From the NCBI RefSeq assembly GCF_003967555.1, contig NZ_BIFS01000002.1, positions 1,302,001 to 1,366,000 of the forward strand: a stretch of DNA of 64,000 nucleotides. The letters run 5' to 3'. Shown in pieces: positions 57,501 through 64,000 of the stretch; within the stretch, counting starts at the first letter, position 1; every line of letters begins with the position of its first letter. The notes under the pieces were generated by a model. That model saw only the letters and a list, made by a program, of their open reading frames with translations. It was not told the DNA's origin and did no database searches. The DNA is from Dictyobacter kobayashii (GTDB taxonomy: Bacteria; Chloroflexota; Ktedonobacteria; Ktedonobacterales; Ktedonobacteraceae). The translations under genes were made by a program, and so were the position numbers.

Positions 57501-59534
57501 ACGCCCCATGGTATCGTAGACCGTGTAGGTAATTAGCGTCGAGGAGATCTTCGGCACCTTCGACCACAGGTTGGGACCGGGCGCTTTGGTCTCGATCAAG
57601 CGTCCCTGCCCATCGTACCACTGTTGCGTGGTCACGGTTTGCGTGCCGCCACTGATCTGGCGCGTGGTCGTGTCTAACTCAAGACACGGTGCCGTCGAGC
57701 CCTGGGTACAGGTGTTTTTATAGGCGTAGGTGATGGTAGGGCTATCCAGTGTATCACCAGGGGCCGCCACCGCCGTTAGCCGGCCCAGCACATCGTACTG
57801 ATAGGCCGTACTCTGCCCATTGGCATCTTTGGTGGCCATCAGCCACTGCCCATAGCCTCCTGCTGCCGTGCTATTGTAGTCCGCCTGCACCATCTGATTT
57901 TTGGCATTGTAAGCCTTGGTGAGATGGGTGCCAAAGCCATCATAACTGGCACAGGCTGTATATTGAGAAGACCCATTAGTACAGCCCTTATGGCTATCAG
58001 GATCGAGCGTGGCCACAGGCGTCCCCGAGGCATCAAAGGTCGCCTGATTAACGACCATCGAACCAGGAGCGTTACAGCCATTGCTGGGATCGCTATAGCC
58101 CGTATGATCTTCCGTGCGCGTCACATTCGGCAAGCTCGGCGCTGTATTGAAGGCGCTATTGCCCCCATAGAAGGTGGCATGACACCCATACTGCGTCCCC
58201 GAGGCACTCTGCGTCGTCGTTAAAGCGGGTAAATTGGTCAGATAGACCGATCCCAGCGGGTTATCATTGGGATAATAGGGGGAGACGCCACAGTTCGCGA
58301 CATTGTTATATTTGTAGTAGCAGGTGATGCCACTAGTGGCGATGCCGGGCCCGCTGGTGGAGTAGAAACTATGCTGCTGCGAGGAGCCATCCGGCTGGGT
58401 CACATCCACCGTCGAGAAGCTGGTGAACTGCTCGTTGTAGTAGTCGGCATAGTCTTCGTCGTTGACATTGCCCCAGGTATAGCCATAGGTACAATTGGGG
58501 CACCAGGTCGCACTGAGCGAGTTGACATAATACTGATATTGCCAGGTCGAAGAGACGCCATTGGTGACCGCGGTGCGCGAATAGACCACCATGCGACTCC
58601 AACTGCGATCATCGGCCTGTCCACACAGATTGGTCGAAGAACGGCTGGGATTACAGGTCAAGGCATTATTGGCGGCGCCCCCATCGGTGCCATGCGTGTT
58701 GCCATGTGCCTCCGACCAGTTAATCGTCTCATTCCAGCCGCGTCCATTATCCAGGTTCTGGATAAAGTATTTATTATAGGTCTGCTGCCAGAGCCAGCAA
58801 TCATTGGTGGTATAGCGCGGCGTCCAGCTGGGACCGCAGTTGCCCAGAGGCTGGGCATGATGTGCTGAGTCCGAGGCCTCATAATGCTCGGTTTCCTGGA
58901 TATAGGAAATATTCACAATCGGAGCATGCAAGGTGCTGTCGGTCCCAAACTCATCAATCTTACGCAACAACAGATAGCCGGCCACACTTTCATTGGCCCC
59001 ACTGAGTGGATCTTGAAAGGTGCCCGGCGGTTGCTGGTCATAGGAGAAATCGTACTCATTGAGCGCATGGCCATTGGATTGGATCTGAACGTTATTGAGG
59101 ATATAGTCGCTGAATGCTTTGGGTGCCGGTAGACCATTTGATCCCGAGAGATCGGCTGGCGCATCACAGCGAATGTATTGCGACCAGTTATTACATCCTC
59201 CGGTGGTGTTCAAGATCCGATCTGCCTTGTATTCGGCATTAAACGCGATCTTGACCAGAGGATTCCAGGAGCTACATCCCAGCGTCACGCCATTGCTCTG
59301 GGCATAATTGGCATTATGGCAGGTGGGATCATCATACTCAATAAACGAGATCACCGAGTCGCGTACATCATGGATGGGTTGATCCTGTTGATAATGCACG
59401 CGGATCTGGTTGCCGTAGCGATCCACCAGCAAATTGAGGTCCCAGCGATAGGGATGAAAAGTGCCTTGCGCATCGGTGGCCGATTGGCGCGACTCATTGG
59501 TACAGCCAAATTCTTCAATCATGCCATTGGGCAA
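54525..59534 (-). CDS. Rhs/YD-repeat protein with intact variable C-terminal domain, 5' truncated
   Basis: 1669 codons. Residues about 20-600 are the Rhs N-proximal barrel region; YD repeats follow (YDGQGRLIET, YDGLGRPLG, YDERGRPDQ, YDNEGRLATW), and the core ends at SGRFISADTVETNLSGLDTY. Then comes a Gly/Ser-rich linker and a C-terminal domain of about 130 residues (GFTQDTVPNSGRIKGENGG, LPAIRVFNVTNEI, WYTLDNRRLFAFQRAGITD). The YTLDNRRL-type domain recurs at the ends of polymorphic toxins and may be ParB-like (tentative). The frame begins at TTG; upstream the coding pattern continues (RIQQVNFNGQPCWHV) to TAG at 59535-59537, then about 30 codons more, with no signal peptide. So the gene is truncated or the TAG is an error. 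Confidence 0.88.
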   Translation of the reverse strand: MPNGMIEEFGCTNESRQSATDAQGTFHPYRWDLNLLVDRYGNQIRVHYQQDQPIHDVRDSVISFIEYDDPTCHNANYAQSNGVTLGCSSWNPLVKIAFNAEYKADRILNTTGGCNNWSQYIRCDAPADLSGSNGLPAPKAFSDYILNNVQIQSNGHALNEYDFSYDQQPPGTFQDPLSGANESVAGYLLLRKIDEFGTDSTLHAPIVNISYIQETEHYEASDSAHHAQPLGNCGPSWTPRYTTNDCWLWQQTYNKYFIQNLDNGRGWNETINWSEAHGNTHGTDGGAANNALTCNPSRSSTNLCGQADDRSWSRMVVYSRTAVTNGVSSTWQYQYYVNSLSATWCPNCTYGYTWGNVNDEDYADYYNEQFTSFSTVDVTQPDGSSQQHSFYSTSGPGIATSGITCYYKYNNVANCGVSPYYPNDNPLGSVYLTNLPALTTTQSASGTQYGCHATFYGGNSAFNTAPSLPNVTRTEDHTGYSDPSNGCNAPGSMVVNQATFDASGTPVATLDPDSHKGCTNGSSQYTACASYDGFGTHLTKAYNAKNQMVQADYNSTAAGGYGQWLMATKDANGQSTAYQYDVLGRLTAVAAPGDTLDSPTITYAYKNTCTQGSTAPCLELDTTTRQISGGTQTVTTQQWYDGQGRLIETKAPGPNLWSKVPKISSTLITYTVYDTMGRATTKSLPYAISSLSGTGYIAPNLAQARTVTTYDGLGRPLGSATYQDATTIKLSTSVAYTVGVGLPSFTQSTTLPFERTTTLDAYNHQSVSYADGVGYQRYTQVFSGTGPSYAVVRTIRYDRDIVGNLYATLTYDATTTLQASQNATYDGVGRKVGMSDSDSGNNWVYNYDGDSNLLSQTDPRGQSTYVSYDQLNRPLCKGTTSASVNPCSSSAYATFFYDSYDNSSNTGVSFPSGCTAPTGSFASDPIGKETADTFRATAGSGWRCSGYDERGRPDQNSLSVTADGTTTTQTVNASYNDANQLTTLNYPDGELVTSQYDSNDYLRSTYFGGAGVTNPVTFLVGQVSYTNAGQLSGLAFGGSAVPTGVPTPVFSTSLSYDGIQRPLTSTASRSGTTFWSQTRTYDNVGNVINLSTTVPTTTNGTKTDSQSFCYDDLNRLVWSGNTGTPTGGNHCGLAPNGTTVGTYQQSYSYDALDRLTNGPSGSETYGTFPAHGVVTLGNVPNQYASYDAMGDMTCRNVDTTSGHSCDAAQSGAIMTYDNEGRLATWVAPNGTVASDQYLYDNSGQRVLQRASNTVGSTTTTSDTISFDGFTDVTITGSTTSTTKYYSVGGQIVAMRQDGTFSYLMPDFLGSNSIALRSDGSVQAVQLFLPFGSNRYSDGTMLSPFNFTGQRLDTQTGLLYYGARYYDTQSGRFISADTVETNLSGLDTYTYVRGNPETAIDPSGHSLWDGNDAGGSGGVIEPGSTDNGGDSGSGSSSGETGGSNWWDSITNWWNSWFEGDGGSSSAANGGGNSIGAFGDFGSSGGSPEGESGAGSLIGDAGATGVVDGSGNSTDGNSGSNGSGSTPTNSGTETNPTRMNPNNIGFTQDTVPNSGRIKGENGGAYTVKGNIAALKSGNLTPDDLPAIRVFNVTNEIYNSGDITGGPGNKFTGNGQNLLLGQWYTLDNRRLFAFQRAGITDIPVTIWKDTQDILNEGWKFTTTKWGIDATLK

Positions 59535-59627
59535 CTAGACGTGCCAGCAGGGTTGTCCATTAAAGTTGACCTGTTGGATCCTGGCTACTCTCACATCTGG
59601 GTCTGCGCCAAAACTTGAGACGCTATC
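59535..59627 (-). pseudogene. Remaining 5' codons of the long Rhs gene
   Basis: In frame with the long Rhs gene but before TAG 59535-59537: ATGDDSVSSFGADPDVRVAR then IQQVNFNGQPCWHV. The frame closes upstream near 59,640, where similarity to an Rhs beginning is lost. Confidence 0.65.
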
Positions 59628-60173
59628 GTCACCAGTTGCCGGACGTATTGATTATCTCCACGCACCCTAGGCTTTCACTATGAACGCGCCTCCCCTAGAA
59701 ACGAGCATCAAACGGACCACCACACCACTCTCAGGGGGAAGTACAACGCTTGAAGCGCTAAGTGATGGCATCTACGCATCTATTCGGCATTCTGACCCTG
59801 GTGGAACATCCCGACCAATATGGCCTTTCCACTTTCTTTGTGAGCCCGCCTCAAAAGACCTTATCGAACACTTTCCGAACCAACGCCACTTCTATACAAT
59901 GCACCTCAAAGATGCCGCTTCGCTCCCGCCGCAAACAAAAAACAGCTCCAAGATGAATCAACAATCAACGCAGTGGATGAGAGAGCGACTCGAAAAATAC
60001 TTTGCCACAAACGTAAAAGCCAGCTTGGGATAGAAGGAACATGATTGCTGAGTACGCATAAACTACTCCGTTAATAAACCCTGGCGTAATTAAGGCTCAA
60101 GAAAGGGAAGTGATTCCTCGCTCTCGGCATATCCAATCGCAGCGAGCGAAAAAGTGCATACTCACAATTCATC
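59628..60173. other. Gene-poor stretch, possible scraps
   Basis: Two overlapping plus-strand frames (59680-60033 and 59762-59956) have no convincing RBS. The second contains LFGILTLVEHPDQYGL, which might be a scrap of an unidentified gene. I cannot support a functional gene. Confidence 0.4.
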
Positions 60174-61052
60174 CTACTCCTCATCCTCCTCTTTGTCCCA
60201 TGTCTCCCAATCATCAAAATATAACTTATAATTTGAGGTCAAGAGATCATTCGATCGCGTCACCTGGTCCCAATCCAAAAGGACTCCATCAAACAAGGTA
60301 TCAGCCACCATTGTCTGCTCGAAATACGCCTTCGTAAGATCAGCTCCTCGAAGGTCAGCTCCCCGTAAATCCGCTTCCTTGAAATCAACTTTCCTCAAAT
60401 CCATATTTCTCATCAGCACTCCACGCAGATTGGTCCCTTCCAGCGCGGCACCACGAAGTTTGAGATGCATCAAATCAAGGCCATTGCGAGCCTCCAAGAG
60501 GTTCGTTCTCGATAAACTGGCCCATCTAAAATCAGCACCAGTCAGATCAGCATCGGCAACATTAGCATCATAGATGGCACATTCACTCGCATGGATTCCT
60601 GCAAGATTGGCACCCCGAAGGTCTGAACGTTCAAGTCTGGCTTTGCGGATTGTCGCCTTTCGTAAATCCGCACCACACAACTTCGCATCATTCATAGAAA
60701 CACTCACCAGAAATGCTCCTCGCAAATTGGCAGAACTCATGTCGACACCACTACACATTCCGGCAAACAGATCGGCACCTTGCAAATCAGCTCCGATAAA
60801 AGACGCCTCAATTAAGAGGGCAACACTGAGGGAAGCATCAACTAAGAGTGCTCCATCAAAATTGGCACAAGCAAGATTCATATAATGAAACGTTGAACCC
60901 AATGCATCTACATATTGCAATGCATAATTACACGTTTCACCGCCAGAGAGGTCAGATCCACTTAAATCCGGCGTAATGTGTGGATATTGTTGACGCCACG
61001 CATCCCAACGCTTATCCTCAAAAAACAGACGAAGATGTTCTGGATTCGCCAT
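60174..61052 (-). CDS. Pentapeptide-repeat protein, headpiece family (copy 5, gene A')
   Basis: 292 aa from ATG 61052 (a tandem ATG lies just upstream; AAGGAG precedes both). Headpiece MANPEHLRLFFEDKRWDAWR, PDLSGSDLSGGE, then pentapeptides (ADLQG, ANLRG, ADLRK, ADLTG) and the tail YFDDWETWDKEEDEE. Same length and tail design as gene A at 33,167. It lies 83 nt downstream of gene B'. Some stretches are identical to gene A (ARNGLDLMHLKLRG, TNLRG, MRNMDLRKV). Confidence 0.87.
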   Translation of the reverse strand: MANPEHLRLFFEDKRWDAWRQQYPHITPDLSGSDLSGGETCNYALQYVDALGSTFHYMNLACANFDGALLVDASLSVALLIEASFIGADLQGADLFAGMCSGVDMSSANLRGAFLVSVSMNDAKLCGADLRKATIRKARLERSDLRGANLAGIHASECAIYDANVADADLTGADFRWASLSRTNLLEARNGLDLMHLKLRGAALEGTNLRGVLMRNMDLRKVDFKEADLRGADLRGADLTKAYFEQTMVADTLFDGVLLDWDQVTRSNDLLTSNYKLYFDDWETWDKEEDEE

Positions 61053-61135
61053 CATCGTTACTCCTTCCTGCACACATAAACACAAAGATGTTCTTCACTT
61101 CGAGGAAATACAAAAGAGATATAAGCACTACCTGC

Positions 61136-62035
61136 TTATACTTCATCCCACTTCTGGATGTCTCGCCAGCGTTGGTGTGGCCTTGTATTCCACCGCTTTT
61201 GGGGTATCGTACGCGAGGTCAAGAGATCATCGGATCTCGTTATCTGATCCCACTCGAGAAGGGCTCCATCAAGGAGGGCACCGGCAATCATCGTCTGATT
61301 GAAGATGGCTCCAGTCAGGTTCGCCCCTCGTAGATCCGCTCCTCGTAGATCGGCGCGTTGGAGATAGACATTCCTTAAATCCATCTCTCTCATGAGTGCT
61401 CCACGCAGATTCAGCTCGTTCAGATTTGTCAGGCTCAGGTGTACCTGGGTAAGATCGTTGCCACTTTGCGTATCTAGAATATTAACTCTTCGCATATCTG
61501 CTCCTTTCAGGTCAACGCCAGTGAGATCAGCCCCAGCAACATTGGCACCAACAAGCACCAATTCACACGCTTGCGTTCCTGCAAGCGCTGCCCCACGAAG
61601 ATCAGCGAAACGTAAATCAGCTCTTCTGAGATGTGCTTTCCGCAAATCAGTAGCCCTCAACTGCGCGTACTCCATCTTTGCGTTCACCAGCCATGCTTCC
61701 TGCAGATTGGCATGAGACATATTCACCCCTCGGCAACGCCCAAAAGAAAGATCTACATGACGCATGTCAGCAAACGCAAAGGAGGCATTGCAGAGTTGTG
61801 CCGAGTTGAGGAATGCATGGATAAAATAGCCTCCATCAAAGTTCATACCTGTCAAATCCATATAACTCAGATCGGCCTCTGACCAATTGACGCATTGTAC
61901 ATTTCTGCCACCCAGGCGGTCAAGAGACGACACATCGCTCGCACGTAAATCTGGCACGATGTCTGGGAATTGCAGACGCCACGCCTCCCACTGCTGTGGA
62001 TCACCAAATAGCTGCAGATGCTCTGGATTGGCCAT
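61136..62035 (-). CDS. Pentapeptide-repeat protein, headpiece family (copy 6, gene B')
   Basis: 299 aa from ATG 62035, with GGAAGGA upstream; the frame is open 75 nt further 5'. Headpiece MANPEHLQLFGDPQQWEAWR, then PDLRASDVSSLDRLGGRNVQ, nearly identical to gene B at 34,130, then pentapeptides. Tail differs (RPHQRWRDIQKWDEV). First gene of the B'-A' pair. Confidence 0.87.
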   Translation of the reverse strand: MANPEHLQLFGDPQQWEAWRLQFPDIVPDLRASDVSSLDRLGGRNVQCVNWSEADLSYMDLTGMNFDGGYFIHAFLNSAQLCNASFAFADMRHVDLSFGRCRGVNMSHANLQEAWLVNAKMEYAQLRATDLRKAHLRRADLRFADLRGAALAGTQACELVLVGANVAGADLTGVDLKGADMRRVNILDTQSGNDLTQVHLSLTNLNELNLRGALMREMDLRNVYLQRADLRGADLRGANLTGAIFNQTMIAGALLDGALLEWDQITRSDDLLTSRTIPQKRWNTRPHQRWRDIQKWDEV

Positions 62036-62106
62036 CACCGTTGATCCTTCCATTTCACACAAATAGGTCGATAGTATTAACTCAGGTAACATAAGCAGAT
62101 CGTCGA

Positions 62107-62332
62107 TCATGATCTGCTGCTGGTTATGACCTCACGCAAGCCTTCCCACGGGGAACAGGCAACTAAAGAGTACGAGAACAACACGCCATTGCGATAGCGT
62201 ACTATCACGCAGATCGTATCCTCAATGGTAATCGGCCTTCCAGAGACGTTCTGATCGCGAATATATTTCATCTCTTGCTCGACAGCCAGGTAGAGTCCAC
62301 GATTTTCTTCCTTGCCATGGAGCGACAGGGCA
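62107..62332 (-). pseudogene. Fragment of a Gfo/Idh/MocA-type oxidoreductase
   Basis: About 70 codons in one frame (GLYLAVEQEMKYIRDQ, PITIEDTICVIVRYRNG, VLFSYSLVACSPWEGLREV), with the VRYxNG...SYSLxAxSPWEG pattern I associate with the C-terminal half of Gfo/Idh/MocA family dehydrogenases. No start, no Rossmann domain, and a stop right after. A remnant of ancestral sequence or insertion debris. Confidence 0.55.
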
Positions 62333-62350
62333 AGGTATCTACTATTTCAA

Positions 62351-62764
62351 CTATAATTTTCTTTCCTGATATCTATTCAAAAAAGCCAATCCCGCGAATA
62401 GAAAAAATAAACCTAGCCCTACCATCCAGAAGAGGATTTTTATTGATAGCTGCATCTTAACAAATGGCAACGCCAAATCAAAGAAAGGACCAAGTGTTAT
62501 TGAACCTAAACAAAATAGAGCCAATCCCATAATTATCGAAGGGGAACGATACCCAGGAATATCTAAGCCTTTTTCTCGGGCAATATGATATTTATTAAAG
62601 CCGATTGAAAAACACATTACACCTCCCAATATACCCCAAAGGGCACATATACAAGCCAAAATAATTGATGTGCTTATAACATCCAGCATCCAAAGATTAA
62701 CGACTACTGATAAAACATACCCAACTATTACGAGCGAATAGATAATGTCCTTAATTTTCGCCAC
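62351..62764 (-). CDS. Four-TM small membrane protein, unknown
   Basis: 137 aa from GTG 62764 with GGAGG 6 nt upstream. Four hydrophobic segments (IIYSLVIVGYVLSVVVNLW, SIILACICALWGILGGVMCF, IIMGLALFCLGSITLGPFF, KILFWMVGLGLFFLFAGLAF). It lies downstream of Rhs module 4 on the same strand, so a role as immunity protein is possible. No family recognised. Confidence 0.6.
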   Translation of the reverse strand: MAKIKDIIYSLVIVGYVLSVVVNLWMLDVISTSIILACICALWGILGGVMCFSIGFNKYHIAREKGLDIPGYRSPSIIMGLALFCLGSITLGPFFDLALPFVKMQLSIKILFWMVGLGLFFLFAGLAFLNRYQERKL

Positions 62765-62937
62765 AAATAACCTCCCTGGTAATGCTTATGAATAAAAACT
62801 ACAAAAATGATAAAGTGATGAGCCTTCGAATCATCACTCTATCATTCCACCTTTAAGCAAAACGAAAAGGTGTGCTCTCATCCTCCAATCTAATGATTTC
62901 GCAAAATCTTATAGGACATGAGAATCATCTACTTTGT

Positions 62938-63516
62938 TTATAAACAACGCACCGAGCTATCACCTGCGTAAACCACATTACACTCTTGCCGAGCACCATC
63001 ATTAGATAATGCATCGATTTGACTGTTTGTACTATTATAGATATCATTAAGTATTGCATTGGATCCGCTTGATATCACAGGAGCGGCAATAGTACTCACA
63101 GCCAGACCAATACCCTCGCGTAAAGCTTGCTTTGTTTCATGAATAATCCAAGATTTTATTACTCCTAGAAAACCTGCTTGTGGATCCAGCCAACGTAAAA
63201 CTGTCCTGATGCCATTTAGAAAGTTTACAGCAACCTTAGTATATCCAACGAAGTCGCTCAACCATTGTGGCGGCTTATTGCCTGTAGCTTTTGTAATATC
63301 TACAATTAAAGCTAAAGCATGAGGCAAAAGAGATGTAAGGGCAGTAAAGATAACATCTTGCCAATCATTTCCCCAGTCTGCAGCAATAGCAAGGAAATCT
63401 CCTACAATAGATATTCCGTCTCCAACTGCATCCCAAGCAGATTGCTGGCGTGCTTTCCTCTGGTTTAGGTAAGATTCAATGAGAATTTTGTCTGTTCCCC
63501 ACAAGCGGTATCGCAA
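62938..63516 (-). CDS. Rhs C-terminal domain detached from its core (module 4)
   Basis: About 180 usable codons (SYLNQRKARQQSAWDAVGDG; GISIVGDFLAIAADWGNDWQ; TALTSLLPHALALIVDITKA) ending VYAGDSSVRCL. Helical, partly hydrophobic. The core piece upstream reads GEQTKFSLNLT and stops; a one-base change at the AAAA near 63497 would join GEQTK to ILIESYLNQRK. No independent RBS. Confidence 0.65.
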   Translation of the reverse strand: MRYRLWGTDKILIESYLNQRKARQQSAWDAVGDGISIVGDFLAIAADWGNDWQDVIFTALTSLLPHALALIVDITKATGNKPPQWLSDFVGYTKVAVNFLNGIRTVLRWLDPQAGFLGVIKSWIIHETKQALREGIGLAVSTIAAPVISSGSNAILNDIYNSTNSQIDALSNDGARQECNVVYAGDSSVRCL

Positions 63517-64000
63517 GTAGAGCTTGTTGTTGAAGAATTAGATGCAGGAGGAGTACGACTCATACAACCACCATGACACTGCGTACCTCCTCCAGTTATC
63601 GGTGGACTACCTCCGTCAGAACCACCATTGCCTCCACCACACAGAGCCATGTTGTGACAGGCATCATCAACGCCACTGACGCCAGGAGGAGGTGAAGGAT
63701 CAGAAGGTGGTGGTGGTGGACCAGACCCATATGTGCAATCACCGTCCGTGTTACATCTGCCATGACCCGTTGGGTCAGCGAATGTCTCGGGATTGCCTTT
63801 GACATACGCAAAGGGATCCAGACCAGCAGCATTGGTTTCTACCGTATCGGCACTGGTAAAACGGCCACTCGAGACATCAAAATACCGCGCGTTATAGTAG
63901 AGCAAGCCCGTCTGGGTATCAAGGCGCTGTCCAGTGAAGTTGAACGGCGAAAGCATGGTACCATCACTGTACCGGGTCGCCCCAAAGGGCGAGAAAAGTT
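63465..64000 (-). CDS. Rhs core end with Pro-rich linker (module 4), cut by window edge
   Basis: Runs off the right edge within LFSPFGATRYSDGTM. Contains NFTGQRLDTQTGLLYYNARY, FTSADTVETNAAGLDPFAY, the Pro-rich linker and CHGGCMSRTPPAS, then a frameshifted end. The linker (GHGRCNTDGDCTYGSGPPPP) is the same as in modules 1-3. Confidence 0.88.
   Translation of the reverse strand, partial: LFSPFGATRYSDGTMLSPFNFTGQRLDTQTGLLYYNARYFDVSSGRFTSADTVETNAAGLDPFAYVKGNPETFADPTGHGRCNTDGDCTYGSGPPPPPSDPSPPPGVSGVDDACHNMALCGGGNGGSDGGSPPITGGGTQCHGGCMSRTPPASNSSTTSSTCDTACGEQTKFSLNLT

Noticed and set aside
54901..58868. Many long plus-strand frames opposite the Rhs genes
   Set aside because: Repetitive low-complexity translations mirrored from the YD repeats; no RBS and no family similarity.
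60379..60885. Plus-strand frames rich in Ser/Ala/Pro opposite pentapeptide genes
   Set aside because: Antisense images of the pentapeptide codons, seen opposite every copy; not independent genes.
1..64000. tRNA or rRNA genes
   Set aside because: No cloverleaf-like or rRNA-like sequence was recognised by eye; a covariance search was not possible.

Overview
The window is chromosomal-type bacterial DNA of moderate GC. It combines modular NRPS genes, a split BTAD/MalT-type regulator, many pentapeptide-repeat proteins, an Os1348/NHLP-like small protein, and a large decaying array of Rhs (YD-repeat) genes with insertion sequences and a group II intron. This gene mix fits a large-genome Chloroflexota of the Ktedonobacteria type. 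That assignment is inference from gene content; no rRNA or other marker is present.

Region 1 (1-22,100) is a nonribosomal lipopeptide-type locus. The window opens inside an NRPS whose visible part is aminotransferase-C-A-PCP-E. It is followed by a second NRPS, C-A-PCP-E-C-A-PCP-TE. A perfect 15-bp hairpin lies between them. The visible assembly line would add three residues (Val-like, aliphatic, Leu-like) with the first two epimerised, then release by thioesterase. An in-frame class III aminotransferase, as in iturin/mycosubtilin-type systems, suggests a beta-amino-acyl starter. Downstream come an ABC-2 exporter pair with a consensus promoter, a pentapeptide-repeat protein (possible self-protection), a NusG/LoaP-like protein (possible processive antiterminator for the long operon), a convergent LuxR-type regulator with a degenerate receiver, and a DAHP synthase. 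A 28-bp perfect hairpin separates the NusG-like and LuxR genes.

Region 2 (22,300-28,900) holds a small RiPP-leader-like protein, a translationally coupled BTAD protein plus ATPase/TPR regulator pair, a DUF4386-like membrane protein, and a TetR-methyltransferase operon whose TetR gene is frameshifted at a G6 tract.

Region 3 (29,200-41,500) is accessory DNA: two small membrane proteins, an IS3-family element with a frameshift at an A9 run, a family of pentapeptide-repeat proteins sharing an N-terminal Trp/Arg headpiece, an internally duplicated protein of unknown function, broken small genes and Rhs scraps.

Region 4 (41,500-64,000) is an Rhs array. One long Rhs gene (about 54.5-59.6 kb) keeps an intact C-terminal domain and a likely immunity gene. 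Four further core pieces carry the same Pro-rich linker followed by different hydrophobic C-terminal domains, each cut from the core by a frameshift. An IS66 element with perfect ends and an 8-bp target duplication, and a group II intron inserted antisense into an Rhs core, add to the damage. A duplicated two-gene pentapeptide cassette occurs at 33-35 kb and again at 60-62 kb. Many disruptions fall in homopolymer runs, so some could be long-read assembly errors and should be checked before the genes are called dead.
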